Source: Sediminibacterium roseum (GTDB taxonomy: Bacteria > Bacteroidota > Bacteroidia > Chitinophagales > Chitinophagaceae). From it: a DNA stretch of 64,000 nucleotides. Made by a program: the position numbers and the translations under genes. How positions within the stretch are numbered: position 1 is the stretch's first letter; each line of letters opens with the position of its first letter. Shown in pieces: positions 17,089 to 25,302 of this stretch. Location: positions 1,859,118 through 1,923,117 of the forward strand of contig NZ_JAACJS010000015.1 of NCBI RefSeq assembly GCF_009939005.1, read 5' to 3'. The notes below the pieces were generated by a model. That model saw nothing but the letters and a program-made list of their open reading frames with translations. It searched no databases and was not told the origin of the DNA.

Positions 17089-18957
17089 TTAGTTGTTCCA
17101 GAACCCGTCTTTCTTTTTTGTTGTATCCGCAGCCGTTTTGGTTGCCGACTTCCCCGTTTCCCAAAAATCGCCCGAGGCTGCGGCCGCGTTTCCTGTACCG
17201 CTTCCGCCCAGGGTTTTGAGTGTGAACTGTTTTACCGACAACTCACTTTTCTGTGCGAGCGAGATAAACGAATTGCGCATCTGGTCGGCCGCGTTTTTGT
17301 CTGTATAAAAACCAACCAGCACCACATCTCCCTGTGCAATGCCTTTCAGCCGGCCCGTCACGCTCGTTTTCAAAGGATAGGTTCCGTCCGAATATTGTGT
17401 AACGGAAAACACATTGCTTACCGTGATCCCTGCTGTTTCATTGTTGATGGAAGCAGGGTCTATCACATATCCAAACATGTATACTTCCGGCGCAGTGATC
17501 TTGTGCGCGGTCAATGGCGTTCCCCCGTTCGGAAAAGATTTGAGCAGCTGGCCACGCATTTCCACGCGCGCCCTTTGTTTGGCGGCAATGATCTCCTTTT
17601 CCTGCCGCTCGCGTGCGAGGCGCAATGCCTCTTTTGCTTCTTTTGCTTCCTTGCTTGCTTTCGCGCTGTTGAAAATACTTCCGATCAATGCTACGCCCTG
17701 CCCTATTGCCTGCTCGGTAGCGGAGCCATTCAATGTGCCGCTCACCGCATTGTTCAACTTCGCGTTCCGCGCATCTTCGAGCTGGCGAACCTGGCCATTG
17801 ATGGCGGAATATTTACGGTTGAAATCGGCCTGCAGTTGTTCAATGGAACTGTATTCGCCCGATAAGGTACTCAACTCCGCCAGGTTCTGTTTCCCGTTGC
17901 GTATTGCTTCCGCATAATAAAAGTTCATCCGCATCATGTTGCCAAACTGCTCGATCTTTGCGTTTATGGCCGCGTCGCGTTCCCTCGCATCGCTGAACAT
18001 CTTGTCAACTTTCGCGTTGATCTCCGCGGCCGTGAGCTGTTTTTCTTCCGGCGCCGCCGATGTGTTTTTAGCAGACTGCGCACCCTTCGCTTTCTGGTAT
18101 TCCTCCGCAGTTACCTCCCTGAACCTTCCATCCGCACCCTTGTGATAATACCCGCCATTCGTGGTTCGCACAAACTCGGGTAGGTTTTTATGGTTGGGCT
18201 GTTCAGGTATCAACCTTCCCCCTTCGGGGATGGCGGTGCTGTTGTTGGGAGCCGTTGTTTTTTTCTCCGACCAGAAATCATCTTTCGGCCGCGCACTCGT
18301 TTGCGTGGCAGGATTGTTCGCAACCGACTCTTTTTTCTGTTGCGATGGGTCGCTGTTTGTATTGGAAGCGTTACTGTTGTTCTGCGTGTTCAGCGACACC
18401 GATGGCCGCGCCGTGTTCTGGCTTTGCTGAAGCGCGGCCTTGCGCTTGTCTTCAAACGCATGGATCGCCGCTACTACGGCTTCGGTACCGTTGTAGTCAA
18501 CATCTTCGAGGCCCTGTACATGACAGGCGTAGTACGACAACAAGGCATCCTGCGGCACAATGCCGAGATCCTCTTTAACGCCGTACTTATAGGTAAGTGT
18601 ACGGTTCAGGTTAGGGCCTTGTACCAGCACGGAAAATTCAGCGAAGCCCAGGCGGATGGATTGGAAAGGCTCCTTGCCCAGGTCCTGGTCGGTGTATTCT
18701 TTGCCCATCAACATATAGCGGTAAGAGAAGGGCGCGCGTGGGTTCAGGGCCGTACCGAGCTGTATTTCCAGCGTAAGGTACAGGTGCTTTTCTTTCCCGA
18801 GATTGACAAATGAAAACTTCGATTCCAGGTGAAAGCCAGGCCGCACCAACCCGTTGGAATGGCCGCGCGGCATCGGGTAATCGTTTGCGCTTACAAATTG
18901 CGCGGACGCGTTTACAGCACCCAGCCAAAGCAAAGACACAAGGAAAAAAATTCTCAT
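17089..18957 (-). CDS. Secreted coiled-coil protein of unknown function
   Basis: A 622-residue protein. I chose the ATG at 18957 because it opens a signal peptide (MRIFFLVSLLWLGAVNASAQ). Parts in order: an N-terminal beta-rich domain (about 20-160), a low-complexity Ser/Asn/Thr/Pro linker (about 170-250), a segment with NGGYYHKGADGRFREVTAEE, a helical/coiled-coil region with many Ala, Glu and Lys (about 290-490), and a C-terminal beta domain ending in an Asp/Lys-rich tail. It heads the operon with the two paralogs at 15196 and 16116. I do not recognise the family. An envelope or surface role is inferred only from the signal peptide. Confidence 0.7.
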   Translation of the reverse strand: MRIFFLVSLLWLGAVNASAQFVSANDYPMPRGHSNGLVRPGFHLESKFSFVNLGKEKHLYLTLEIQLGTALNPRAPFSYRYMLMGKEYTDQDLGKEPFQSIRLGFAEFSVLVQGPNLNRTLTYKYGVKEDLGIVPQDALLSYYACHVQGLEDVDYNGTEAVVAAIHAFEDKRKAALQQSQNTARPSVSLNTQNNSNASNTNSDPSQQKKESVANNPATQTSARPKDDFWSEKKTTAPNNSTAIPEGGRLIPEQPNHKNLPEFVRTTNGGYYHKGADGRFREVTAEEYQKAKGAQSAKNTSAAPEEKQLTAAEINAKVDKMFSDARERDAAINAKIEQFGNMMRMNFYYAEAIRNGKQNLAELSTLSGEYSSIEQLQADFNRKYSAINGQVRQLEDARNAKLNNAVSGTLNGSATEQAIGQGVALIGSIFNSAKASKEAKEAKEALRLARERQEKEIIAAKQRARVEMRGQLLKSFPNGGTPLTAHKITAPEVYMFGYVIDPASINNETAGITVSNVFSVTQYSDGTYPLKTSVTGRLKGIAQGDVVLVGFYTDKNAADQMRNSFISLAQKSELSVKQFTLKTLGGSGTGNAAAASGDFWETGKSATKTAADTTKKKDGFWNN

Positions 18958-19063
18958 AAACACGGTAACGCAGTTGGTTGTCAAAAATAAATATAAGGAT
19001 AAAATGATTTAACAACGCAAAGCAGCACCGCATTACAGAATTTTGAAATGCGAATCAAAAAAC

Positions 19064-19087
19064 AAAATATACCGATTGGTATATTTT
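19064..19087. promoter_or_regulatory. Probable TetR operator, copy 1
   Basis: A 24-bp inverted repeat with core ATACCGATTGGTAT and one mismatch between half-sites lies 20 nt before the TetR gene start. A near-identical perfect copy follows the same gene (19723-19746). It overlaps the probable promoter region, since TATATTTG follows at 19091, as expected for autorepression. Confidence 0.8.
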
Positions 19088-19090
19088 ATC

Positions 19091-19098
19091 TATATTTG
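19091..19098 (+). promoter_or_regulatory. Bacteroidota -7 box of the TetR gene
   Basis: TATATTTG matches the Bacteroidota -7 consensus TAnnTTTG exactly and lies 8 nt before the TetR start codon, right next to the operator copy. No convincing -33 box at standard spacing was found. The transcript would have a very short leader. Confidence 0.6.
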
Positions 19099-19106
19099 TT
19101 TCCTGT

Positions 19107-19709
19107 ATGGATCAAACCTTGTCAAAAGCCGAAAAAACCCGCCGGTACATCATCGAAAAAACGGCGCCTGTGTTCAATACAAAAGGTATTGCGGGAACCT
19201 CATTGGCGGATATGATGGAAGCAACCGGCCTCACAAAAGGCAGTATCTACGGCAATTTTGAAAGCAAAGACGATGTTGCACTTGCTGCCTTTGATTATAA
19301 TTTCGGAAAGGTTACCCAATACATCAAAACAAAAATACTGGCGCACGAGAACGCGGTTGACCGGCTGCTGGTGTACCCCGCCGTATACCGCGATTTTCTC
19401 AGGATCCCGTTCCTGAAACCGGGTTGCCCATTGCTGAATACCTCAACAGAAGCAGACGATACACATCCGCAATTGAAAGCCAAAGCCGCAGAGGCATTGG
19501 GTTTCTGGAAAAGATCGTTGGAGAACCAGGTAAAACGCGGCATCGAACGAAAAGAGATCAAAAAAGGCACCGACCCGGTTGCACTGGCAGTGGTGATCAT
19601 GTCGGTGATAGAAGGCGCGGCCATGCAGGCAAAAGTTACCAACCGCTCAACGGAACTGCGCATTGCAATGGACTTTCTTGAAAAATTAATAAAGGATACA
19701 AAACGATAA
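19107..19709 (+). CDS. TetR/AcrR-family transcriptional repressor
   Basis: A 200-residue repressor. The N-terminal helix-turn-helix (about 12-58) has TRRYIIEKTAPVFNTKGIAG and the recognition segment MEATGLTKGSIYGNFESKDD. The C-terminal ligand-binding part is all-helical. Matching palindromes lie before and after the gene (19064-19087 and 19723-19746), so it very likely represses itself and the thioesterase gene at 19768. The inducer may be a fatty acyl compound, given the thioesterase target, but this is inference. Confidence 0.93.
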   Translation: MDQTLSKAEKTRRYIIEKTAPVFNTKGIAGTSLADMMEATGLTKGSIYGNFESKDDVALAAFDYNFGKVTQYIKTKILAHENAVDRLLVYPAVYRDFLRIPFLKPGCPLLNTSTEADDTHPQLKAKAAEALGFWKRSLENQVKRGIERKEIKKGTDPVALAVVIMSVIEGAAMQAKVTNRSTELRIAMDFLEKLIKDTKR

Positions 19710-19722
19710 AATTTTTTGACCA

Positions 19723-19746
19723 AAAATATACCGATCGGTATATTTT
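19723..19746. promoter_or_regulatory. Probable TetR operator, copy 2
   Basis: A perfect 24-bp palindrome with core ATACCGATCGGTAT, identical to copy 1 except for one base. It lies 13 nt after the TetR gene and 21 nt before the thioesterase gene, so the downstream genes probably have their own regulated promoter here. Confidence 0.82.
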
Positions 19747-19767
19747 AACCAATCATCTACCACAGCT

Positions 19768-20253
19768 ATGGAACCATTGAAAAAAGTACTGGAAAGCAAA
19801 ATGAAGATCCGCTTTCACGATTGCGATCCGTTTAACCACCTCAACAACTCAAGATACCTCGATTACATTATGACGGCGCGCGGCGACCAGTTGATCGACA
19901 ACTATGGATTTGACATTTACAAGCTGGGCCGCCTGGAAGGCATCGGCTGGGTAACCGCGCAAACACAGATCTCTTACCTCTCCCCTGCCTTACTGATGGA
20001 AGAAGTGGTGATTGAAACAAGGCTGATCGTTGCCAAAGAAAAAAGCCTGCAGTTCGAAGCCTGCATGTGGAACCATGACAAAACGGTATTGAAAGCAGTG
20101 CTGTGGTCGAAGCTCGTGCATTTTAGCCTTGTTACGAACGCGAGCCAGCCACACAGCGAGGAGCACATGCAATTGTTTGCGCAGATCGTTAACCCCGTTG
20201 GCACCGCAGATTTTGATGAACGTGTGGATCAATTGAAAAGAAAAACATACTGA
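19768..20253 (+). CDS. Acyl-CoA thioesterase, 4HBT hot-dog family
   Basis: A 161-residue hot-dog-fold thioesterase. The motif HDCDPFNHLNNSRYLDYI (about 18-35) matches the 4-hydroxybenzoyl-CoA thioesterase signature DxxxxxHxNNxxY, with Asp and His/Asn near the active site. The following beta strands (QTQISYLSPALLMEEVVIET) complete the fold. It would hydrolyse acyl-CoA or acyl-ACP thioesters in the cytoplasm. The operator just upstream places it under the TetR protein encoded before it. The preferred acyl chain is not known. Confidence 0.88.
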   Translation: MEPLKKVLESKMKIRFHDCDPFNHLNNSRYLDYIMTARGDQLIDNYGFDIYKLGRLEGIGWVTAQTQISYLSPALLMEEVVIETRLIVAKEKSLQFEACMWNHDKTVLKAVLWSKLVHFSLVTNASQPHSEEHMQLFAQIVNPVGTADFDERVDQLKRKTY

Positions 20254-20267
20254 AAAATCTTACCTGC

Positions 20268-20789
20268 ATGAAATTCAATCTTGAACAATCAATCGACATC
20301 CTTTCACGCACGCCTGATGTATTGCTTGCGCTGCTCAAGGGCCTCCCCGATGAGTGGGTAATGCAGCATGAAGGCGAAGGAACCTGGAGCCCGTTTGATG
20401 TGGTGGGCCATCTTATCGTTTGCGAGCAAACCAATTTCATCATCCGAACAAAACTCATTCTTTCGGATGCCGCGGATAAAACCGTATCGCTCATAGACAT
20501 GACCGCTCATCTTGGCGCGAACCAGGGCAAAGGCATTTTCGAGCTGCTGCTCGAATTCGAGGCGCTCAGGCGCAACAATATCCTTTCTCTAAAGAACATG
20601 CAGCTCACGGAAACGGATCTTGGCAAAACGGCGAACCATCCCACAATGGGCACGATACAATTGCGCGAGTTGTTGTCTACCTGGGTATCGCACGATCTCA
20701 TACACATTGCCCAGGTTGCGCGGGTAATGGCAAAGCAGTACAGAGAAAGCGTGGGGCCGTTCCTTCATTTTTTAAGAGTGATGCAATAA
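20268..20789 (+). CDS. DinB-family protein
   Basis: A 173-residue four-helix-bundle protein of the DinB/YfiT type. The putative metal ligands are His48 in DVVGHLIVCE and two His residues in WVSHDLIHIAQVARVM. Members include bacillithiol- and mycothiol-dependent transferases and many uncharacterised proteins. The reaction here cannot be read. It starts 14 nt after the thioesterase stop, so it probably belongs to the same TetR-controlled unit. Confidence 0.85.
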   Translation: MKFNLEQSIDILSRTPDVLLALLKGLPDEWVMQHEGEGTWSPFDVVGHLIVCEQTNFIIRTKLILSDAADKTVSLIDMTAHLGANQGKGIFELLLEFEALRRNNILSLKNMQLTETDLGKTANHPTMGTIQLRELLSTWVSHDLIHIAQVARVMAKQYRESVGPFLHFLRVMQ

Positions 20790-20819
20790 AAAAAATTCAG
20801 TTCACCACAACCAAAACTT

Positions 20820-22292
20820 ATGTCTCTCAACAACCCCTTCCGCAAAAAACCGATTGAAGCCTACAGCGACGACATCAAACAAAGCCAGTTAAAAAGAACA
20901 CTGGGCAAATGGGAGCTCACTGCCATTGGTGTGGGCGCCGTGATCGGTGGCGGTATTTTTGTTTTAACGGGTGTTGCCGCCAACCAGTATGCGGGGCCCG
21001 CACTGGCCTTATCTTTTATACTCGCGGGAATCGGTTGTTTGTTTGCCGCATTCTGTTATGCAGAGTTTGCAAGTATCCTGCCGGTATCTGGTTCAGCATA
21101 CGCCTATTCGTATGGAACGATCGGCGAATTTTTTGCGTGGTTCATCGGGTGGAACCTGATACTTGAATACATGATGGGTGCCACAACGGTTGCGGTAAGC
21201 TGGTCTAAATATTTTGTAAAACTGCTGCACCTGCTAGGCATACAAAACATACCCCTTTACCTGGTCAACGACCCGGTATCGGCAAAAGAAGAAGCATTGA
21301 AGCTGGGCATTGAAGCGCCGGCATTCGCCATCAACCTCCCGGCTGCGCTGGTTGTTTGGCTGGTGACGGCCGTACTGGTTCGCGGCATCAAAGAATCTGC
21401 GCGTACGAACAACATCATTGTACTGTTGAAAGTTGCGGCGGTGTTGTTCGTGATCGTAGCGGGCATATCCTATATCAATACTTCCAACTGGCAGCCCTTT
21501 ATTCCGGAAAGGATGGTTGACGATTCGGGTATGGGTCATTATGGATTGCCCGGGGTATTAACGGCGGCGGGCATCGTGTTCTTTGCATTCATCGGCTTCG
21601 ATGCTGTTTCCACGCAGGCGCAGGAGGCGGTGAACCCTACAAAAGACATCCCGTTTGCGATCATCGCGTCGCTGGTGATCTGTACAACGCTCTATGTGCT
21701 GGTGTCACTGGTGCTTACGGGCATGGTGAATTATACCGACATCGATCTTGGCGCGCCGGTTGCTTCTGCCTTTGGTTCTGTGGGATTGCGCTGGGCCTCA
21801 CTGCTGATCACCGTTGCGGCGGTAGTGGGATTGGTTTCGGTAATGCTGGTGATGCTGCTCTCGCAAACAAGGATCTTTTTAAACATGGCGAAAGATGGAT
21901 TGCTGCCGCAGAAATTATTTGCCGCAATACATCCAACCTTTAAAACACCGTGGAAAAGCACATTGCTGGTTGGCGCTATCGCCTCTGTTGTTGCAGCGGT
22001 TACGCCGATCGAGAAAGCGACAAAAATGACAAGCATCGGAACGCTGTTTGCTTTTGCAATGATCTGTGTCGCGGTTTTCATCCTCCGTAAAAAACAACCG
22101 CAGTTGCACCGCCCGTATAAAGTAAGATACCTTCCGCTGGTTGCCTCGCTTGGCTTTCTTTTCAACGTGTTGCTGATGTTCAGCCTGGATGCATCAACCT
22201 GGCTGCGCCTCCTGTTGTGGAGCGCGGTGGGCATTGCCGTTTATTTTTTATACAGTGCAAAGAACAGCAGGCTGAACAGCAATCATTCTTAA
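20820..22292 (+). CDS. APC-superfamily amino-acid permease
   Basis: A 490-residue inner-membrane transporter with about 12 hydrophobic segments. The signature of the first helix is AIGVGAVIGGGIFVLTG (about 38-54), the unwound substrate-binding GxGxG-type region of the APC fold. Further blocks such as GFDAVSTQAQEAVNPTKDIP (about 260-279) match the YfnA/CAT-like cationic and neutral amino-acid transporters. It would import amino acids, probably with protons. It lies 30 nt after the DinB-like gene and may share the transcript. Confidence 0.9.
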   Translation: MSLNNPFRKKPIEAYSDDIKQSQLKRTLGKWELTAIGVGAVIGGGIFVLTGVAANQYAGPALALSFILAGIGCLFAAFCYAEFASILPVSGSAYAYSYGTIGEFFAWFIGWNLILEYMMGATTVAVSWSKYFVKLLHLLGIQNIPLYLVNDPVSAKEEALKLGIEAPAFAINLPAALVVWLVTAVLVRGIKESARTNNIIVLLKVAAVLFVIVAGISYINTSNWQPFIPERMVDDSGMGHYGLPGVLTAAGIVFFAFIGFDAVSTQAQEAVNPTKDIPFAIIASLVICTTLYVLVSLVLTGMVNYTDIDLGAPVASAFGSVGLRWASLLITVAAVVGLVSVMLVMLLSQTRIFLNMAKDGLLPQKLFAAIHPTFKTPWKSTLLVGAIASVVAAVTPIEKATKMTSIGTLFAFAMICVAVFILRKKQPQLHRPYKVRYLPLVASLGFLFNVLLMFSLDASTWLRLLLWSAVGIAVYFLYSAKNSRLNSNHS

Positions 22293-22307
22293 ACAAATAG
22301 ATCTGTC

Positions 22308-22826
22308 ATGCAAACGAATATTGTACATGCGGAAGAAGCGGATGTTCCGGTTGTCTGCAGGCTTTTTGAAGAGGCGATCGCTTATCAAAAGGACAACCAG
22401 TTTATCGGGTGGAACACCTACGACAGGTTTTTTATTGAAAAGGACATTCACCAAAAGCTTCTTTATAAGATCACAACGCAAGAAAGTTTGCTGGGTGTTT
22501 TCAGCGTATGCTACCGCGATGAACTGATCTGGAGAAAAAAAGAAAAAGGCGACGCCCTTTACCTGCACCGGATCATTGTAAACAGGAGCCCGGGCCATAA
22601 AAATTTTTTCAGCAGGGTGCTTGCGTGGGCAATAGCCGAAGCAAAGCAAAACAACCTTTCCTACGTTCGCATGGATACATGGGCAGGGAATGAAAAGTTG
22701 ATCGGCTATTATAAAAGTTTTGGATTTACACTGGTGGAACATTACACAACAGCAGATACACCCGATCTGCCACAGCAACACCGCAATCTCCATGTTGCGT
22801 TGCTTGAGCTGGTTGTTGAAAAATAA
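22308..22826 (+). CDS. GNAT-family N-acetyltransferase 1
   Basis: A 172-residue acetyltransferase-like protein. The fold order fits GNAT: an N-terminal helix region, beta strands with LLGVFSVCYRDE, then LHRIIVNRSPGHKNFFSRVL (about 83-102), in place of the usual V-x-P-x-xRGxGxG acetyl-CoA loop, and VRMDTWAGNEKLIGYYKSFG as the C-terminal motif. The acetyl-CoA loop is divergent, so substrate and even activity are uncertain. It lies 15 nt after the permease gene and 12 nt before a second GNAT gene. Confidence 0.75.
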   Translation: MQTNIVHAEEADVPVVCRLFEEAIAYQKDNQFIGWNTYDRFFIEKDIHQKLLYKITTQESLLGVFSVCYRDELIWRKKEKGDALYLHRIIVNRSPGHKNFFSRVLAWAIAEAKQNNLSYVRMDTWAGNEKLIGYYKSFGFTLVEHYTTADTPDLPQQHRNLHVALLELVVEK

Positions 22827-22838
22827 AAATCGTTGAAC

Positions 22839-23423
22839 ATGCATTTTTCTTTTGACCGGGATATCATCCTGGAAAACGAACGGGCGTTGCTGCGCCCGGT
22901 TACAAACGAAGACGTTGAACATTTGCTGGCTGTTGCTACAGAAGACCCTTTGCTGCTTCAGTATTCGCCCAAACCGGTTTACAACAGGGAACTGCTTACG
23001 CGATATATACAGAACGCCGTTGAAGAAAGAAAAAACAGGACACGTTATTCATTCAGTATTTTCTGCAGGAAAGAAAATGCCTATGCGGGCAGCACGGCTT
23101 TTTTAACGGTTTCGCAGGAAAATGATTCGCTCGAGATTGGCGCCACCTGGCTGGGCAAACGTTTCCGGGGAACAGGGCTTAACCAAAACTGCAAACATCT
23201 TTTACTCACCTATGCTTTTGAAACGCTGGGCGCCAACCGCGTTGCGTTCAGAACAGACGAGCGGAACGCCGCCTCGCGCACCGCGCTCAGAAAAATTGGC
23301 GCAACCATGGAGGGGATCCTTCGTGAGGACATGGTTTTGTATGATGGTTTCAGAAGAAACAGTTGCTACTTCAGCATCTTGAGAAAGGAGTGGTTCGGGA
23401 TGGTTAAAGCGGGTTTTGTTTAA
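22839..23423 (+). CDS. GNAT-family N-acetyltransferase 2 (RimJ/RimL-like)
   Basis: A 194-residue acetyltransferase of the RimJ/RimL type. It starts with LENERALLRPVTNEDVEHLL, the usual N-terminal block, and has IGATWLGKRFRGTGLNQNCK (about 104-123) carrying the acetyl-CoA pyrophosphate-binding RxxG part. The later NRVAFRTDERNAASRTALRK is typical of this subfamily. Members acetylate the N-termini of ribosomal proteins, amino acids or antibiotics; the target here is open. I use the ATG at 22839; a TTG two codons upstream is also in frame. It is the last gene of this rightward run. Confidence 0.87.
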   Translation: MHFSFDRDIILENERALLRPVTNEDVEHLLAVATEDPLLLQYSPKPVYNRELLTRYIQNAVEERKNRTRYSFSIFCRKENAYAGSTAFLTVSQENDSLEIGATWLGKRFRGTGLNQNCKHLLLTYAFETLGANRVAFRTDERNAASRTALRKIGATMEGILREDMVLYDGFRRNSCYFSILRKEWFGMVKAGFV

Positions 23424-23450
23424 GCGGTTTACCTGGGTAACACGCAATTT

Positions 23451-23903
23451 TTATTCAAAAACCATCTTCACGTCTTCCCAGAACACATCAAGGTTGATGA
23501 TGGATGGTTTGAGAAAAGAAATAATGGCCGGCCAATCTTCTTCCCTGAAAATATTTACATCATTAAGTTTAACCGAAATGCGGCTGATGGTTCTCTGGTT
23601 TTCGTCGGTTGTGTTTTCTTCCCAATGCATGGCTGTTTGCATGGTTTCTTCAAGCATTGTTTTCATCGAAAGAAATTGCTGAAACTGCTGGATCCTTTTT
23701 TCGGGCAACGGGTTTGTTAACTCTATCGCAACCGAAGCAAATGTTTTCTCTACGTGCAAACGGAAATATATATGTGCAATGCCGGTCTTGTAATTGGACC
23801 AATTCACCTTTTCTCCGCCCGAAGCCGGCACGGGTTTCATGTACTGGCCAAAACGTGTCCAGAACGCTTGTTTTATTTTGGAGGCCTCTTGTTTGGAATA
23901 CAT
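23451..23903 (-). CDS. DUF4268-like protein
   Basis: A 150-residue protein that I read as a DUF4268 family member: it starts MYSKQEASKIKQAFWTRFGQ and has VNWSNYKTGIAHIYFRLHVE and SFLKPSIINLDVFWEDVKMV. No signal peptide or catalytic residues stand out. Related domains are sometimes found at the C-terminus of restriction-endonuclease-like proteins. The stand-alone form here is common in Bacteroidota and of unknown role. It converges with the GNAT gene, with 27 nt between the stops. Confidence 0.7.
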   Translation of the reverse strand: MYSKQEASKIKQAFWTRFGQYMKPVPASGGEKVNWSNYKTGIAHIYFRLHVEKTFASVAIELTNPLPEKRIQQFQQFLSMKTMLEETMQTAMHWEENTTDENQRTISRISVKLNDVNIFREEDWPAIISFLKPSIINLDVFWEDVKMVFE

Positions 23904-24357
23904 GGATCGTTGGTTGTTAAATCAGCGGCTTATGGCGGCAAATAAACTATTTTAAGCGGATAATGAGCGAGGATGCGTTGATAATCTGCCGGTGCAGACA
24001 AGGTCCGGTGAGCGCCTTGTTTGCGAAACAGCATTTCAGCCGGGGTTTCCATTCAACAGAAGGGGTTGATGACCGTAGACGGGTGTTTTGGCGGCTTCTT
24101 CACAATCCCTTTATTTTTAAGGGCTTACGTTATCAAATTGTTACCGCCAGTCAAACAAATCGGGTATCCGGCCCCCTAATTCATTAACTATTGCTTAATT
24201 TAGCGGCATCAGTAGCTACAATTATCCACCGTCAAGGGTTAATTTTACCGTTGATGCATACTGCACTGCACCTGAAATCCGTATCCTGCCAGGTAAAAAG
24301 CAACGAAAAAAATAAAGTTTATCTGTATGCTTTTTGGTATAAAACCAGGATTTGTCA
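23904..24357. other. Intergenic region with no supported gene
   Basis: About 450 nt between divergently transcribed genes. Short open frames on both strands have no start context or recognisable motif. I see no clear hairpin or repeat. It must hold promoters for the leftward DUF4268-like gene and the rightward lipoprotein gene. Confidence 0.5.
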
Positions 24358-25131
24358 ATGATAAAAGGCTCTACATATTCTTTGCATAATGCGTTGCGTT
24401 TCGTGGTGCTTTTTATCGTGTCCGTTTGTTTTGTGATGGGGTGCAGCAAACCACCCGACGATCCCATTCCGCAGCTTCCGCCGCTGGTTATTCCGCCGGA
24501 TACCATTCCGACCGGTGTTATTGAAAATTTCAGTATCGACGATACTTTGATCGGTTACAACACTTCCACTTTTGCAAGATGGCTGGTTACGGGCAGCAAT
24601 AAACTGACCGCCGTTACTTTTGCGGGTTACCCGGTTGGCATCTCGGGGCCGTTTTCTACGGGACGTTTGAAACGCGATTCGCTTTTTGTACTTGCCGTAA
24701 ACAACGGGCAGCGCAGGTCGCAGATGGTGCATGTGGCAGATTCCATCACCACAAAGCTTTTCAACGACGGCATGCAACTGGAAAAAACAAAAACCGAATG
24801 GTACGATACCACCACTGCAACAAAAGGATGGAAAGACACTTCTATTGCCCCGGAGAACAGGCATGAAAGACTGCTTTTTAACCTGAACGGGTATATTTCA
24901 ATAACCAACGACTCAACCAATTTACAGTACAGCGGCGGACGGTTAACGGTGGTTGATATGGGCACACAACCCAGTGGACCATCCAACCCCGGTTCTCCAA
25001 CCGTTGTCAGGTTCCGCAACATTGAATATACATTGATCAACTTCACCGTTCAGTCTATCCTCGCTACCTATACATTGCTCAACGCCAATGGACAACCTAT
25101 GCTTTGGCGGGATACATTTACTTATAAATAA
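24358..25131 (+). CDS. Lipoprotein of unknown function
   Basis: A 257-residue lipoprotein. The signal peptide with lipobox VMGC is followed by a Pro-rich linker (KPPDDPIPQLPPLVIPPDTI). The rest is beta-rich with many Ser/Thr (FARWLVTGSNKLTAVTFAGY). I do not recognise a family. Membrane anchoring is predicted. I use the ATG at 24358; a TTG two codons upstream is also in frame. It converges with the S10 peptidase gene across a strong hairpin. Confidence 0.72.
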   Translation: MIKGSTYSLHNALRFVVLFIVSVCFVMGCSKPPDDPIPQLPPLVIPPDTIPTGVIENFSIDDTLIGYNTSTFARWLVTGSNKLTAVTFAGYPVGISGPFSTGRLKRDSLFVLAVNNGQRRSQMVHVADSITTKLFNDGMQLEKTKTEWYDTTTATKGWKDTSIAPENRHERLLFNLNGYISITNDSTNLQYSGGRLTVVDMGTQPSGPSNPGSPTVVRFRNIEYTLINFTVQSILATYTLLNANGQPMLWRDTFTYK

Positions 25132-25210
25132 ACTGCGCAACATAGAAACCGAACATCTGACCTGAACAATGAAAGTTGAACAGCAATGCCGGGTGTAGCC
25201 AGGCGCTATG

Positions 25211-25252
25211 AATTTAAAAGACCGATGCGCAAATGCATCGGTCTTTTAAATT
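25211..25252. terminator. Strong bidirectional terminator
   Basis: A perfect 18-bp stem, 25211-25228 with 25235-25252, and a 6-nt loop (GCAAAT). GC-rich in the middle and ending in A/T runs on both sides (AATTTAAAAG and CTTTTAAATT), it can terminate transcripts from both directions. It lies between the convergent lipoprotein and S10 peptidase genes. Confidence 0.88.
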
Positions 25253-25302
25253 GGTAATACGGTACGAACCACGATCATCCTATGGGTTCGTTGTTTAACC
25301 TG

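Noticed and set aside
23963..24187. 74-residue frame with a VDDRRRVFW segment reminiscent of IS5-type transposases
   Set aside because: The match is a few residues only, with no DDE motif, no flanking inverted repeats and no suitable length.
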